64,000 bases of DNA from Anas platyrhynchos (lineage: Eukaryota; Chordata; Aves; Anseriformes; Anatidae), in the NCBI RefSeq assembly GCF_047663525.1, contig NC_092612.1:2141501-2205500 (forward strand), read 5' to 3'. The notes under the pieces were generated by a model. It made no database searches, was not told the origin of the DNA, and was given only the letters and a program-made list of their open reading frames with translations. The position numbers were made by a program, and so were the translations under genes. Positions 11,010 through 23,309 of this stretch are shown piece by piece (the first letter of the stretch is position 1; the number at the start of each line of letters is the position of its first letter).

Positions 11010-14000
11010 CAACATTCTGAGCTTCCTGTTCTTTATTTGCCCACCATTCTTTATTTATATACCATTCTGACTGAGCATCAGTCTTTGTAGCCAGCTGTGA
11101 CAGTGTTCACATTCTTTCAACACCTAAAATTGGAAGATGACCAGGCCTTTTAAGCAGGAGGTAGCATAATGACTGCCTTCTGCACAAAAGTAATTTCATG
11201 CTGGATAAACATGCTTTTGTAACTCATACAACTAAGTTTGAAATTTCCTCCGGGAGAGGTGTGGTTCAATGTGTATTTGTTACATGCTAGCAAAGAAAGT
11301 TAAATACACAAGTAATTTTGAAGATCTTCCCTGTGTCTCGCTACTTGCCCAAGGCTCCAACTTAATAACACCTCTTAGATTAGTTTTACAATATTTTCCA
11401 TTGTTTAAAAATAGCACGTAATAATCTGTGGGTAGAACCTTCCTTTGAATGGCCAACAGGAAATTTTAACTGCATAGTGAATCTTCACTGAAATTCTATG
11501 CATTCTTGAAGTAGCCCATTAATACCTCTAAATTCTTGGCAGCTTCAGTTAAAATAAATAAAAGAAAAAACATTTAGACTTCCCTGAAGAGCCATACGTA
11601 TAATTCATGTCAAATACTAATTTCCATCTCAGGCTTACACCTAAATTTCAACCTACTCATAAATGACAGCACAAGTCCAAGCTGCTTAGCAAGTCATTTG
11701 AAGCTGTTTTTCTAGAGAGACAGTTTGCATACAATTAGCATAGCTATCAGTCATCTGGTGGCCTCCTGCCTGCATAGGGAAGAAGAAATCATTTGGAGGC
11801 ATTCACCTCCTACTGACACTGCTCACGGTTGCAATACCAGCCAGGGCTCTGAGGGACCAGAGGTCAGACATTGCTCAGCACTGCTGCTGTTCCCCATGTG
11901 AAACACCAGTATTGCACTGGCAAACCTCACCATGCTCCAGCAGGCTGATTCTGGGTAAAGCCCAGCGTCATGCTGGTGAAATTTGTTTAGGCAGGATCAA
12001 GCATGTGGTAATAACTTCAAAGAGGTTGGAGGTGTGACTTCACTTGTAAAAGCACCTGAAATGAGACGAGGCTACAACGAGGTAGCCAGCCAACACCTCT
12101 TTCTTGTCAGGATGCGTCTGAAGGCTTTGTCTTGTTTTTATGCTTCCTCTGTCTGCAGTGCTCTGTATGATTATTCTTGGAGTCACACAGATGTTGTCAA
12201 AAAAGCGCACTCATTTGCACAGCTATGCAGAGCACTAAGGCAACCAAATCAGATATTTTTAAGCCACATTACTATGGTATTGGTCACGACAAAAGAGGCT
12301 CTTTTCAATAATGGTGTCAGCAGACCTGGATGAAGATGCTTCACCTACTATGCTACGGAAAAGGCAGGCATGGGAAGCAGATGCTGGAGTCTATGCTATA
12401 AATAGATCATTGGAGTCAGTACTAATTGAACAGTGATCTCTAATGATTTTGAATGGCACTTGACAGAGCACTTCACAACACCGTTATTTGACAGTCCTTT
12501 GGAGAGCAGGAGCTACAAAACTGGCATTACCGATGCTCATCTGCCAGTCTGAATTTGCATATTAGGAGCATACACCAGAGCAAAGACAGAAGGACAGTTC
12601 TTTAACCACTTTCCATTGTTCTGCTCTGCTCCTGACCATTAGCAATCTGCCACTTCCTAAATGCACATCAGGCTGAACTTTGATTACACTTGCACCTGGG
12701 TGTAATCACAGACGAACATGATGAAAAATAAGAGGACTAATTTCAGTAGCAGCTGGAATGCATCTCAGGTCAGACCACATGCAGACATGAGATGGGAGGA
12801 ACACCGGCTGCTTTCTGGTGTTCCTATGGAGGAGTGCTGGGATCCTGACAGTTTGTCAGCCACTGCAACACAGGGACCACGTCTGACTGAGGTCCCCCAC
12901 AGCTCTTGGTCAGCTGTGGGAAGTTCAGGATGGTGGCACTTAGTTCCAGTGACTCAGACTCCTGTTCCTTCTGTCAGTGAAACAAGTAACGACCAGAAAC
13001 GGGAAGGAATAATAAATGAAATCAGGTCACTGTCTCTTCTTGAACTATAGAGGTCACTACACTCTCCTCTCATCTAAATGTGTTTATACCCTAGTACAAA
13101 GTAATTCTATCACTAAAGGAGATGCAATTAGAAGTTGATTCATAAAGATGTTGCAAACATAGCCCAAAGTGTATATCCTCCTCCACACTAAATTACAGCT
13201 CAAGACATATCTGTGGGAGTTAAGCCTCTCATGTTTGATTTAAATAGATGGATTCACTAAATATTTACTCACTGCTGGAGCCTAATGGTTTGTTACATGG
13301 CTCAGGCTCTCACCACTGGTAAATGTCCTGTAGGTGCAATTGCTTAGCATAGCAGAACCAGAAATGTGCCCTGCTGAATGCCAGCTTCCTTCCAGGGTTT
13401 AGAGCAATTAGCAAATCGATCACTTACAGTCAACCTTTCACCTGTTTTGCAGCTGGAGGATCTGAACTCGAATGTTTCAGATATTTTAAAATGTTCTGTC
13501 AGAGAAACCTGAAGAATTGTCTCTTTTTTAGCTATTTCTCCCCTTTTACTTAAAAGACAATCTCAGAAGTCATGTCTTGAATCTGTTAAATGTCCTCTGT
13601 CCTGTATACTAGCCATGTAATGCAGTCTTTTAGCTAATATAATCAGAAGTCCATGGAAACATGTCAGTTTGATTATTTCATTTTCAGAGTTCTATCGTGG
13701 GGAAAAAAAATAAAAAAAATAAAGTAAATGGAATATATTCCATTTTAAACACCAACAAATTGACTAACAAATGGTAGTGAGAATAGTGAACTAGACTACA
13801 GGTAAATTTGAATATTAAGACAGAAATTAGCATTACTGAAATTCTCTCCATCCTGATGTATGCCAGACAGGAATATTCCACTGTGAGCTCCTTATCCCTG
13901 CTATTTTCCTCCTCTTCCTACAGGAGATGTGAGCACCAGTGAAGACCAAACCTGGAGCTAACCAGTGGCATAGAACTCTGGAAGCAGAGACTGTGCATTG

Positions 14001-14885
14001 AGTGTTAGATGGGGACATTGGAGAGAATCCAATTCTGGGCTTTACCAAGCATTTCCCATGTCACCTGGGGAGAATGTTAACTAATGTTTTTCTCAGTATG
14101 GAAAGCATAGCCTTTAATCTCTTTACAAAAGATGCTTATCTGCTAAAAAGGGAAAAGAGCAAGGCTGCTCATGCTTTGCTTGTCTTGTCAGTTTACTCTG
14201 AAAGCACCTGAGGGCAGGGTTTGGCTTTACTCTTTGTTTGCATAGCACTGAACATGCCTCATTTGCAGCTTCATTGCAATTAGAATTGTCTATATTACCA
14301 ACAGCTCAGAAGCTCTGAGTGTCTTCTGCTCCTGATACTTACTGAACTAGTTATTTCTTAAAGGAAACAGAGATTATTCCTCTTTCCTACTGGGGCAGAC
14401 AGGCTGATGACTACAAGGAGGGATGAGCATTGCATTCGCTGCTTGCGATGTCTGGAGTTAAAACACTGCTGGGCAATGTCAGGGTTGTAAGTTAAGCATT
14501 GTATTTGTGAATTTACAGGTGCAAATTTACTTTTGGAAAGTCCTCTGCTGGATAATACCTCAGTGGCATTTGTGGTCATGCTGAACTCAATGTGGAAACC
14601 CACAATTATCTGTCTGAATGCTCATGGAAAGGCCCCACTGAAATAATGTTTAAATAACAGAAGTTAAGATACTACATTATTTCAAGCCATTAACATCTTC
14701 AAAGGATGAACAGCTCCTCCTCAGGGTGTTGTTATGGAAATGTTTATGACACTGTGTAAATTCAATCTGTACTAAAATGTTTTGTAGCAGTAATTCTCTG
14801 TTAACAGCTTGTTCCTGGCCATGGCAGAACACCACCCAGAACAAGCTCAAGGGAAACCAGAAAGCTTTCTTTGATGCAACAAAAC
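11010..14885. other. tail-to-tail intergenic region, no gene recognised
   Basis: 3.9 kb between the 3' ends of the plus gene at 10257-10610 and the minus gene at 15310-15705. Only short open frames without recognisable domains are present, and no beta-keratin core was found on either strand. Confidence 0.55.
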
Positions 14886-14891
14886 TTTAAT
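14886..14891 (-). terminator. poly(A) signal ATTAAA of the scale-like gene
   Basis: TTTAAT on the plus strand. On the minus strand TGCATC follows 7 nt later. The 3' UTR would be about 420 nt. Confidence 0.65.
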
Positions 14892-15309
14892 GATAAACAA
14901 ATGCCTTTGTTTGCAAAGCAAGATATGACAGAATATGAAAAAAACAACAACAACAAAATGTTTCCAGACAGTTTCAGAGAATGTTCAACAAATGTCCTGT
15001 TCAGAAATATTGCTGTCCTCAGCTGGCTTTCTTCTGTTTGTTGTGCCACTCCTAATGAAGACAGTTGCCATTATGAGGGATGCTTATATTGCATATGCTG
15101 GCCCACTATAGTTTTTTTTTAAATGGGAAAGCTGGAACAGGTGCCAACAGTGAACAATAAACTAGAAACTGAAGGGAAAACCAAAAGATGAAAGATCAGA
15201 AATGCTAAGTGGCAGCAGCTCCACTGCAGGGCTGCCAAATTGCTGAACCCCCATCCTCACTGCTCTGCATTTGTGTCTTCATGAGAGACTCTTCCATGCT
15301 CTTCTACCT

Positions 15310-15705
15310 TCAGCATGGCCCGCAGCTGCCACGGAGGAACTGGCTGTAACGTCGGGAGGAGAAGGGGCTGCAGTACCCGCTGCTGAATGTGGAGAGGGCT
15401 GAGCTCCTGTAACCGTACTGTGCTCCATATCCCAAAGAGTTCCCATAACCAGAAGAGTTCCTGGGGCCATAAAGGCCCCCCAGCCCCAGGGAGCCCCCAA
15501 AGGTGGGTGCTCCGGAGGAACCCACCACAGCTTGCTGGGGGAAGGAGCTGAGGATGGGGCCAGGAAAGGTTATGACAACAGGGGGTGGCTGAATCACGGC
15601 CGTGGAGTCAGGGCACTGCCGGACACAGGGCTCGTTGCAGCTGTTGGCGATGGGCTGGGGGCAGGCAATGCTGCTGGTGGTGGGGCACAGGTCATAGCAG
15701 GACAT
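15310..15705 (-). CDS. scale-like beta-keratin without the 13-residue repeats
   Basis: A 131-residue beta-keratin. Head [12 protein letters not shown] with [13 protein letters not shown] at about 22-34; core [19 protein letters not shown] at about 39-57; then [21 protein letters not shown], Gly/Tyr/Ser linker, and tail SGYCSPF..RRY..RGSCGPC. The head and tail match the scale keratins further right, but the segment after the core ([22 protein letters not shown]) matches the 121-residue keratinocyte-type genes, and the tandem repeats are absent. It may therefore stand between the two classes. The ATG at 15705 is 21 nt after the acceptor (15728-15727). The intron is 15727-17194 and contains a long pyrimidine tract (15961-16017). 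The pseudogene at 20167 is its divergent neighbour. Confidence 0.95.
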   Translation of the reverse strand: MSCYDLCPTTSSIACPQPIANSCNEPCVRQCPDSTAVIQPPPVVITFPGPILSSFPQQAVVGSSGAPTFGGSLGLGGLYGPRNSSGYGNSLGYGAQYGYRSSALSTFSSGYCSPFSSRRYSQFLRGSCGPC

Positions 15706-15960
15706 TTCTCTGCAGGGGAGGTGAACCTGAAACACAGAGCACAGAGCTGAGTAAACACAAAGCACAAGTTGTACTGGAGCACAACATTTGTTGCTGGCTT
15801 GTTGAGGAACAAGCAAAATGATTGTCTGATGCACAGGCAAAATTGATGAATTCACAAAATTTTGCATTTATCATCATCACCTTGATCTTCCCTATCCTTA
15901 TCCTCTCCCTATCCTATCCCTGCAATTGTATCATCCTCCAAGCCTTCTGAAATTGCTGCT

Positions 15961-16017
15961 TTCTTCTTTTTTTTTTTTTTCTTTCTCTCTCTCTCTTTTT
16001 TTTTTTTTTTTTTTTTA
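15961..16017. repeat. pyrimidine/poly(T) tract
   Basis: T runs with CT repeats, inside the intron of the scale-like minus gene. Confidence 0.85.
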
Positions 16018-17058
16018 AATTCCCTCCTGGAGGAGCAAAGTATCAGCAGTGTTACGAAAACAGAAGTTCTCCTCCCTGAGCAGTGCAGTTTGAAACCCCA
16101 GAGCTGTAATATCTACACCAGACATGACTTCTTTATTATACCAAATGAGACAGAAGCAGGTTTTGAGTCAGGAAACATGCAATGGAGACATAAACTCAAC
16201 ACTATTTTAACTGCAGATTTCACGCTTCTTTTCTGGTTCCTGTCTACTTTTAAGCTCTCTGGGATAATTTACTTCTAGTTGTTCCTTTTTAGCTCTACAT
16301 TCCCTTAATCTCTCTAATCCTTGTGGTAAAACCCCCAAAGTATTTGAGCCCAAAGAGAGATTCATATACTTGATATATAAAGTTACCCTATGAAATATTT
16401 CTATCCACATATTTCTTGTCATAGCTGTACAATTTTATACTGAGTGTGGAGGAAATTGGGAAAATATAAGCAGCTGATTTTCTTCATCAGATAAAAATCC
16501 AGTTTGCAAACTACCATTTCCACAGAAAGACTGGCTATTAAAGCTTGTGACTTGCCACTGCTTCCAGTAAAAAGGAGGAAATATTTTGTTCATATAATAG
16601 CCATGCAAGGCAGAGAATCAAAGCATTGAACTCAGTGTATCCAAATAGCTAATCTGGATCTCAATTTGCAAGTGGATATTTGACAAATACGCTGGATCAG
16701 ACTTCCTGCCTTCCTTGCTATTGTCTCTAGGGAAAATAACTAGGGTTTAAAATAAGTAGGATTCAGTTTTTACCTATCCGTATAAACTAAATGCAAGCTA
16801 GGATTATTTTGCAATAAAATTCCCATGTAGATAATGCTCTTTACTCAGCTGGGTCCCTGAACAGCTTAGATTATAGCCATGTTTTTCTGATTTAGTTATT
16901 AACTGAAATGGTACAGGAGAACTCTGCATTTTAAAGCTTATGCCTTCCTATATTTTCAATCTGCTAACAGGACAGAAATGCCAAAATATGAATAATAGTG
17001 AAATAAATGCCTCAATCCTTTTTGTGTCTCCTAAAACTTGCAAATATACTTTAAACAA

Positions 17059-17082
17059 GGAGGGGGGGGGGAGGGCAGGGGG
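17059..17082. repeat. G-rich tract
   Basis: A run of nine or more G with further G triplets in the intron of the minus scale-like gene. It could form a quadruplex on the plus strand. Confidence 0.6.
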
Positions 17083-17194
17083 CTACGACACAACAAAGTA
17101 GTTCTACAAACTTAAACTTAACATGGTAGTAGGGTACTGTATTCTAAGGTGCAGTACAAAAACATTTTGGCATTTAGAAAGAGATGAGACATAC

Positions 17195-17259
17195 CTGATG
17201 TAGAGGAGAGTCTGCAGGAGAAGGAGATGAAGTATGTCTGTGTACCCACTCCTTTTATA
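17195..17259 (-). promoter_or_regulatory. TATA box and non-coding exon 1 of the scale-like gene
   Basis: TATAAAAG at 17252-17259 (minus strand). Exon 1 is about 17225-17195, with donor GTATGT. The TATA box and spacing match those of the minus scale genes at 23806 and 31165. Confidence 0.75.
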
Positions 17260-17435
17260 CAGCTTTTCAGATTGCCTGGGGGGGGCTGAGGCAGTGTACA
17301 CATGAGGTCATAATCACCAACCGGCCCAAATTTGAAGCATTTAACTTCCCAAAATGATGAAATTGTTGTTGCTCGCTGTTTGCAAAATCACCCTAAATCT
17401 CTGAATAGCATGATATGCACATTCCAGCTCCCAGG
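17260..17435 (-). promoter_or_regulatory. conserved upstream module of minus-strand scale genes (copy 1)
   Basis: Reads in plus-strand order ATTGCCTGGGGG, then CATAAT...CCCAAA, then TGAAATTGTT..TTGC, then ATGCACA.TCCA. The same ordered blocks recur upstream of the minus scale gene at 29880-30434 and, less closely, that at 21896-22411. They are not evident upstream of the plus-strand genes. Confidence 0.55.
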
Positions 17436-19331
17436 TCTCTTTCATCTAGAGCTTAATTGACCAGCTTCTTTGCTAGTATCATTCCACCCTCCTCACTGGC
17501 ATTGCAAGCAGAATTAAACTGGTTCTATTTATTTAGCACTTCCTTCATTAACTTCCCGTAATGATTTTAATCTGTGCTATAACTTGCTGTCATATATGTG
17601 TTTATATTTAAGCACTTCAGAACTAGGCTAGAATCTAATCTACTCACACATTTTGCAATGAGATATTCAGTGAGGTGGAAGACACCTTCTGATCCTGTTC
17701 CCACCCACAGTCATAAAATACAAGAGTGAACCCATACCTTCAGAAAGCCATTTTTAAGTGTTTTCTTCACAGACACACTGGGTAAGTGGCAGCAAAAGCA
17801 ATGGAATATTATAGCAATGGATTTTTTTCCTCCTCTTTCTTTCCTGATTAGCAGAACATCACCTGCAGAGTGCATACTCTTGCAGAGCCCTGTTTTGACT
17901 TCCCAGATCTCAAGTGACTTGTCTGAACCACTTATTCTGGCTTCCCTGATATTTGCTGGTGAGGAACAAGAGTTGTTGCAAGACAATTCATCCTGATGCT
18001 TACCTTACCAGTATTTGTATCATCCTCAAAACATAGCAATTTTGCTTTCATTGACACACAAAACAAGCTTAAATGAAACACCCAGCATTTAAATAGGGAA
18101 GGTTCAATTAGATATATCCCACCCATATTCTGAAATTCTCCCTAATAAACAGTGCCTCATTCAACCTCAGATTTCCTTGTTTGCTTACAGATCAGTTGTT
18201 TGTTAAATTACAAACACCACAACATTTCTAACAGAAATTATCTTTAAATTATGAGATTTTTCTTACATACTTTGAGACAGCCCTGGAGGATCACAAGAAC
18301 AATCATACTCACAAAGGATTTTAAATTGCTTTTTTGTGTGTGGTTTTTAAGCACTTCATAAAGCCTCTCTAATGGTTTATGCATGAATTGGTGCGTCATT
18401 ATTGTAACATAAGTATGTGGTTGTATTCAAGAAGCCCAGCATTTGAAATACATTTTTTTGAAATTGTACTGGTCAAGTGGACTCTTCCTGTTACCAGCTC
18501 ATAACTTCAAACTCTAGGATTTCAGCTGATTTCTTATTACAAAGTAGGTTTGCATTTATTTGTTTTTATTTGTGTACAGACTCCTTCAATGCTGATGTTG
18601 CGTGAATTCACAGACCCTTTGCTGTCTGCATCACAAAGATCTGCAGCACCTGCCTCTGTCCTCGTGTTTTGAAAGCTTTTCCTAGGACTTTCCAAGTCAA
18701 GTTCAGTGAACTGTTTACCCCATTTACCTTTGTTTTGATGAATGGATTTACCTCTCAGATATGAAGAAACAGAAGAACTGGATATTTGGCAGATAAGGCA
18801 TGAGTCTGGGTGATTTTAAAAAGTACTTTACAATATTTCTTTTGATTTTTCCCCTGAAAAAACGCAAGGTGGTCATGTTCAAATGTAAGTTCCAACCTCA
18901 TGCAAAGATTATTGATTTCACAAGAAAGACACCACGTTTTGTCTCAATTATACTTTATCTAGCATGGGTAAGGAAGGATGGAAAGAAAACCTGCGTATGA
19001 AAGCAGACGTCAATTGTGGTTGACATTTGAGCCACCATCATTATGTCAACTATATAAACAAGAGGTAAGTAAGTGAAGCCAACATAATTCCTCCTGTCAT
19101 TCTAATGGAGTTAGTGGAATGTTACCAGGAATATGAATCTTGCCAATTAAGTGTTAAGATGAAAGAAATATTTGTTTTGTAATTTGCATTTCAAGCAGCA
19201 TGAGAATTTGAATCAACTAATAAACATAAATATTGAGCAAAACTGTTTCATCATTTTGAGGTGAACCATGTGTGATAAATGTGGGCTGGTGTTAATGGGA
19301 GCCTCAGGTCCTTCAGGCAGTTTGAGAAGTG
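17436..19331. other. divergent intergenic region, no gene recognised
   Basis: Between the minus scale-like gene and the plus-strand pseudogene. No coding region is recognised. Confidence 0.55.
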
Positions 19332-19395
19332 TATAAAAGTCCCTCCTCAAAGCTGCCTTGTGATTTGCTTCTCTTGCCTTCTTCTTGGAGAAAAG
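19332..19395 (+). promoter_or_regulatory. remnant promoter and exon 1 of the beta-keratin pseudogene
   Basis: TATAAAAG at 19332-19339, then an exon-1-like stretch (CTTCTTCTTGGAG), but the donor position reads AAAAGATA instead of GTAAG. Upstream, the order GCAAAA, TTTCATCA, TCAGGCAGT, AGTGTATAAAAG matches the promoter of the plus scale gene at 35023-35577. Confidence 0.55.
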
Positions 19396-20166
19396 ATATT
19401 CTTTAGATATCAAACTATTGGGTTTTATGTAAATTTGAGTTACTCCTCTTTTGTCATTTACAAGGCAGCAATGTTATATGCTGTCTTTTAGGGCTGAACT
19501 GGTATTTTTTTAAATCTATTGTCAGGAGCTATCAGCTCTCCACTAGCCCAGATCTTGGCTTATAATCTTCTAAGCAGAAGCCAAAACCTCAAAACCCTAC
19601 AAATTGCTCTGCACTCCTACACTCCTAGTCACACTCAGGTCGAACGGAGAACATGTCCTCCTAGTTTCTTGGCCTTCCAGATGCCATATCAACTTAGTTT
19701 GTATGGAAGAAAGCCAGACATTAAAAGGACATAAGGAAAGCTCCCTTACTCAGTGCAAAAAGGGCCTTCTGGGTGTTAGGAGCCCAGTGAGCCATTAGGC
19801 AGTTCATTCAGTGATGGACAGCATCAGGATCTTTGCACTAAATTTCAGACAACATGGAACTGACTTGTATCAGAGAAAAGGCTTAGGATAAGAGCAGTCA
19901 TCTGTCTGGTGAAGCATGTAGCCTTCTATATTCTTGTGTTTCCTCTAAGCAATAATTAATTCTTACTTATTTTTTTTTTCTTAGAAGGCTCATACAAATC
20001 TGAGGAACCACATTGATCTGACCAAGTAGATCTGGGCTGGGGGTGGGATGGATCTGTAACCAAGTCAGTGTTCCTGTGGATACAGGCTGCTGGGCCTTTC
20101 CCATAACCATGAGCTCAAAGCTTTTTGTTGCAGGGGGTTTGGGCTATGCTGCAGTTAGACGTTGTC

Positions 20167-20488
20167 ATGTTGTCAGCTGACCAGTCTGTTTCTGGACCCA
20201 GTGCCAGGAGCTGCAATGAGCTGACTGCCCTGACCTGAGGGTAGTGATTCAGCCACCACTCGCTCTCATCACCTTGCCAGACCGCATGCTTAGTTCCTTC
20301 CTCCAGGACAGCATAGCAGGATCTTTGTCAGCACCCATCCTTAAGGGCTCCTTTTGTTAATGGGAACTTTGGTTATGATGGTCTTTACCACAGATTTTCT
20401 CAGATTTTCAGGACTAGGCAAGTTGTACATTCTTAATGGCTGTTGTTTTGGTGCTGGATACCATTATGGAAGCTGTGAGTCTTGCTAA
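20167..20488 (+). pseudogene. decayed beta-keratin pseudogene
   Basis: No long frame survives, but the beta-keratin order is recognisable by eye: a possible ATG at 20167, SCNEL, CPD, VVIQPP, a degraded core (LITLP, MLSSFLQDS), SAP, GNFGYDGLY, and a tail GSC.SC followed by TAA at 20486-20488. The starting frame ends at TGA 20236 after 23 codons. Bases encoding the CVRQ region are missing, shifting frame, and a further in-frame TAA follows the core. Several cysteines of the head are gone. A degraded promoter and exon 1 lie at 19332-19395, and a possible acceptor is at 20132-20133. Position and strand fit a lost head-to-head partner of the minus gene at 15310-15705. Confidence 0.8.
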
Positions 20489-21568
20489 TGCTGGAAAGCT
20501 AGTCAATTTATCAGTGATGACTAGAAAATAAGAACAAATATAAGGCAGATTCATACCTGGCTTTTTGGCTACTGGGTGCAGAGGAAGTGCAGTATATACT
20601 GTCTCTGTAAATGGAGAGTGGAGCTGGAGATGCTTAGCAGCTCTTGCATTGCTTTCTTTATATTCTCTCTTCAGTTTCCAGTCAGATGTTCACTGAACAC
20701 TCCTACGGTATGGTTAGCCATGCTTCTTATTCTAGTAAAATACGTAGCCTGAGATCTTTTGGCAGCTGAACCACAGAAAGAAAAACATCTTGTGTGATAA
20801 CCATCTGCTTGATCAGGAGACTGTTACATGCCTTACTGATAACAAGAAAAGATAGACGATGTGTGGTACAGAAGACAGAAAATGTGTGGTACAGTAATTT
20901 TACTTGGTTTGAGGATACCAATATAATATTTATATAAATTAAATGTATACTTCATATATATATTACTTAAACGGATCTAAAGAACTCTTAAACCAAGGAA
21001 CTCAAACAGATATACTTAGAAATTATGCAAATAGTCCTTGTTGTGGTTTTGAATTGTCACATGCACACAAAATTACTGCCAAAAATTACTGGAGAGAGAA
21101 AATTTAACAGTATGGACCCAGGCTGATCTGTGCTAGAGAGACACAGAATCTGAAATTCATTTGGTATTAACCACCAAGCTTCAATTAAGAGCTGTCATGG
21201 TGAAATTGTACAACATTGGATTACAAGTCTGTAGTGCAATAACTAAGGGCTCAGTCTTCAGAGTGTGAACATGTAGTTCAAAGTATTATCTCACAGACTA
21301 ATGAGTGGGGAATCTAATAAGGTAACATGCAAAGAAAGCCAATTTTCATCTATGGCAAGTACTTTGTGACCATGTTGTTGTAGTTCAGTGATGAAACAGG
21401 TCTAGCAAGGGTGCCCTGTGAAGACTTTCACCATGTGAGCAGGGTTTGCACAATATTATTGCAGCTCCAACTACAACAGGCAGTTTTACTCAAAAAAGTT
21501 GGCAAACTCAGAATGGATGAAAACAGTAAACCACAAGACACTTTTCTTTTTAAATGATGCAATGGAAT
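20489..21568. other. tail-to-tail spacer, no gene recognised
   Basis: AT-rich sequence between the pseudogene and the 3' end of the minus scale gene. Nothing further is recognised. Confidence 0.55.
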
Positions 21569-21574
21569 TTTAAT
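21569..21574 (-). terminator. poly(A) signal ATTAAA of the minus scale gene
   Basis: TGCATC follows after 7 nt on the minus strand. A second signal, AATAAA at 21877-21872, lies only 18 nt after the stop and lacks TGCATC, so the distal site is favoured. Confidence 0.65.
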
Positions 21575-21895
21575 GAGAATGAAAAGAACAAACACGTATC
21601 ACAATATCAAGAATGTATATCCAAGAGGTCAGAGTCAAATGCATTTTGAAAGACACCAAGTTACATGTCTCACTGCATTCAGACACCAGTATGATAACAT
21701 AGAAGATAACAGGGAACTGAACCCATGAATATATCAGAGAAGAATTCAAACGAAAAAAGGAGAGGTTGGAGCCTGCAGAAGGTGAAACACTGAGCAGGAT
21801 TTGCAAGTGCTTGCACAAAGCTGGCACTCCTTCACTCACTGGTGAATCTGCATTTTGTTTTTCACAGGTACTTTATTCAGTGGATTTTCTTGTGT

Positions 21896-22411
21896 TTAGC
21901 AGGGCCCACAGCTTCCACGGCGGTATCTGTTGTACCGGTAGGTGTAAGGGCTGCAATAGCCAGAACCAAAGGATCTACCATAGCCAGACAGGCCCCTGTA
22001 GCCCAGGGAGGAGCCTCCATAGCCAGACAGGCCCCCGTAGCCCAGGGAAGAGCCCCCAGAGCCATACAGACCCCCGTAGCCCAGGGAAGAACCCCCAGAG
22101 CCATACAGACCCCCATAGCCCAGGGAAGAGCCCCCAGAGCCATACAGACCCCCATAGCCCAGGGAAGAGCCTCCAAAGCCTAGGGAGCCCCCAAAGCCCC
22201 CAAAGACGGGTGCTCCGGAGGATCCCACAACTGAATCCTGGGGGAAGGAGCTGAGGATGGGGCCAGGGAAGGTGACGACGACAGGGGGCGGCTGGATCAC
22301 AGTCGTGGAGTCAGGGCACTGCCGGACACAGGGCTCATTGCAGCTGTCAGCGATGGGCTGGGGGCAGCTGATGCCACTGTTGTAGGTGGGGCACAGATCG
22401 TAGCAAGACAT
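21896..22411 (-). CDS. scale beta-keratin with five 13-residue repeats
   Basis: A 171-residue scale-type keratin. Head [16 protein letters not shown] with [13 protein letters not shown]; core at about 39-57 ([19 protein letters not shown]); then [14 protein letters not shown]. From residue 80 come five tandem 13-residue units: three [13 protein letters not shown], then ..GYGGLSGY and ..GYRGLSGY. The tail [27 protein letters not shown]-like end is Tyr/Arg-rich and closes CGPC. The Gly-Ser-Leu-Tyr repeats are the hallmark of avian scale keratins. The ATG at 22411 lies 17 nt after the acceptor (22430-22429). The intron is 22429-23745 and holds a CR1 fragment. It is the head-to-head partner of the near-identical gene at 27201-27716. 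Confidence 0.96.
   Translation of the reverse strand: MSCYDLCPTYNSGISCPQPIADSCNEPCVRQCPDSTTVIQPPPVVVTFPGPILSSFPQDSVVGSSGAPVFGGFGGSLGFGGSSLGYGGLYGSGGSSLGYGGLYGSGGSSLGYGGLYGSGGSSLGYGGLSGYGGSSLGYRGLSGYGRSFGSGYCSPYTYRYNRYRRGSCGPC
21980..22174 (-). repeat. 39-bp coding minisatellite (5 units)
   Basis: Five tandem 39-bp units encoding the 13-residue repeat of the minus scale keratin. Units nearer the 3' end carry RGL in place of GGL. Confidence 0.9.
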
Positions 22412-23226
22412 CTTGTAGGGATGGAGGTCTGCAAAACACACTGATGAGTAAATTAAAAGTACAAATTCTGTTGGAAAAAGAGTTTAAAATTTGGACATGT
22501 GGACTAGAATAGTGGCTTTATCTTTCAGATCTTGGCCCCCTTCTCTTCAGTATAATTTATGCAAAAACTCTCCTTCTTGTAAAAATCAGCATTGTCCAGA
22601 TTGCACACTGAAAAGTCACTTCTTTTATAGTCTCATTCCTAATTTCTTATGCCTGTCCTCCTATAAGAAGTAGCTCTTTGTTCTCCCTAACTCTTGATCA
22701 CTTACAATAATATTATCTAGCACCTACTCTGCAAATTACTTTCACTATATTTTGCAGTCACTCTTACATTGTCCACGTCTAAAAGGCTGTTTTATGCTTG
22801 TTTTATAATAGCAGAAACAAAGCAGGGTAACCTGAATAGCAGTGAAGCTCATGTGGTAAATTAATGGGTAGCTGGAATAACAACTCTGGGATATTGATTT
22901 GTAACTTGTTCCAAATGCAATAGCTAAAATTGTTCTACCAGTATGCTGAGCCTCCTATAAACACAGATTAAAGAAGGCATTCCCTGCCCTGAAGTGCTTG
23001 CAAAGTAGTTTGAGAGTCACAGGGTAGGTAAAAAGATTATTTCCCAGATGTGAAACTGGTACACTCAGCTACAGCTATGTCACTACTGCAGATAAGTGTG
23101 TTGGGGTCTGAGCACTTCAGAATGAATATGACCATAGGATTCCACCTAGTCTCCAATAAAAAACGTGGGAAGATTGTGACTCAGTGAACATTTTTTTTAA
23201 TTTTTTTTTTCATTAGAACTATAATG

Positions 23227-23309
23227 AACCATAGAACCATAGAAAATATTAGGTTAGAAGATATTCCTGAAGGTCATCTAGTCCAACTCCTTGCTCAAAG
23301 TAAGGACAA
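23227..23309 (-). mobile_element. CR1 LINE 3'-end fragment
   Basis: Plus-strand text CATAGAACCATAGAA...GGTCATCTAGTCCAACTCC matches the reverse complement of the well-known CR1 3' terminus. Only about 80 bp of the 3' end is seen, diverged. It lies in the intron of the minus scale gene. Confidence 0.75.

Noticed and set aside
19051-19080. TATATAAA closely followed by GTAAGT, upstream of the pseudogene
   Set aside because: The distance leaves no room for an exon; the TATA box at 19332 has the right spacing and shared upstream blocks.
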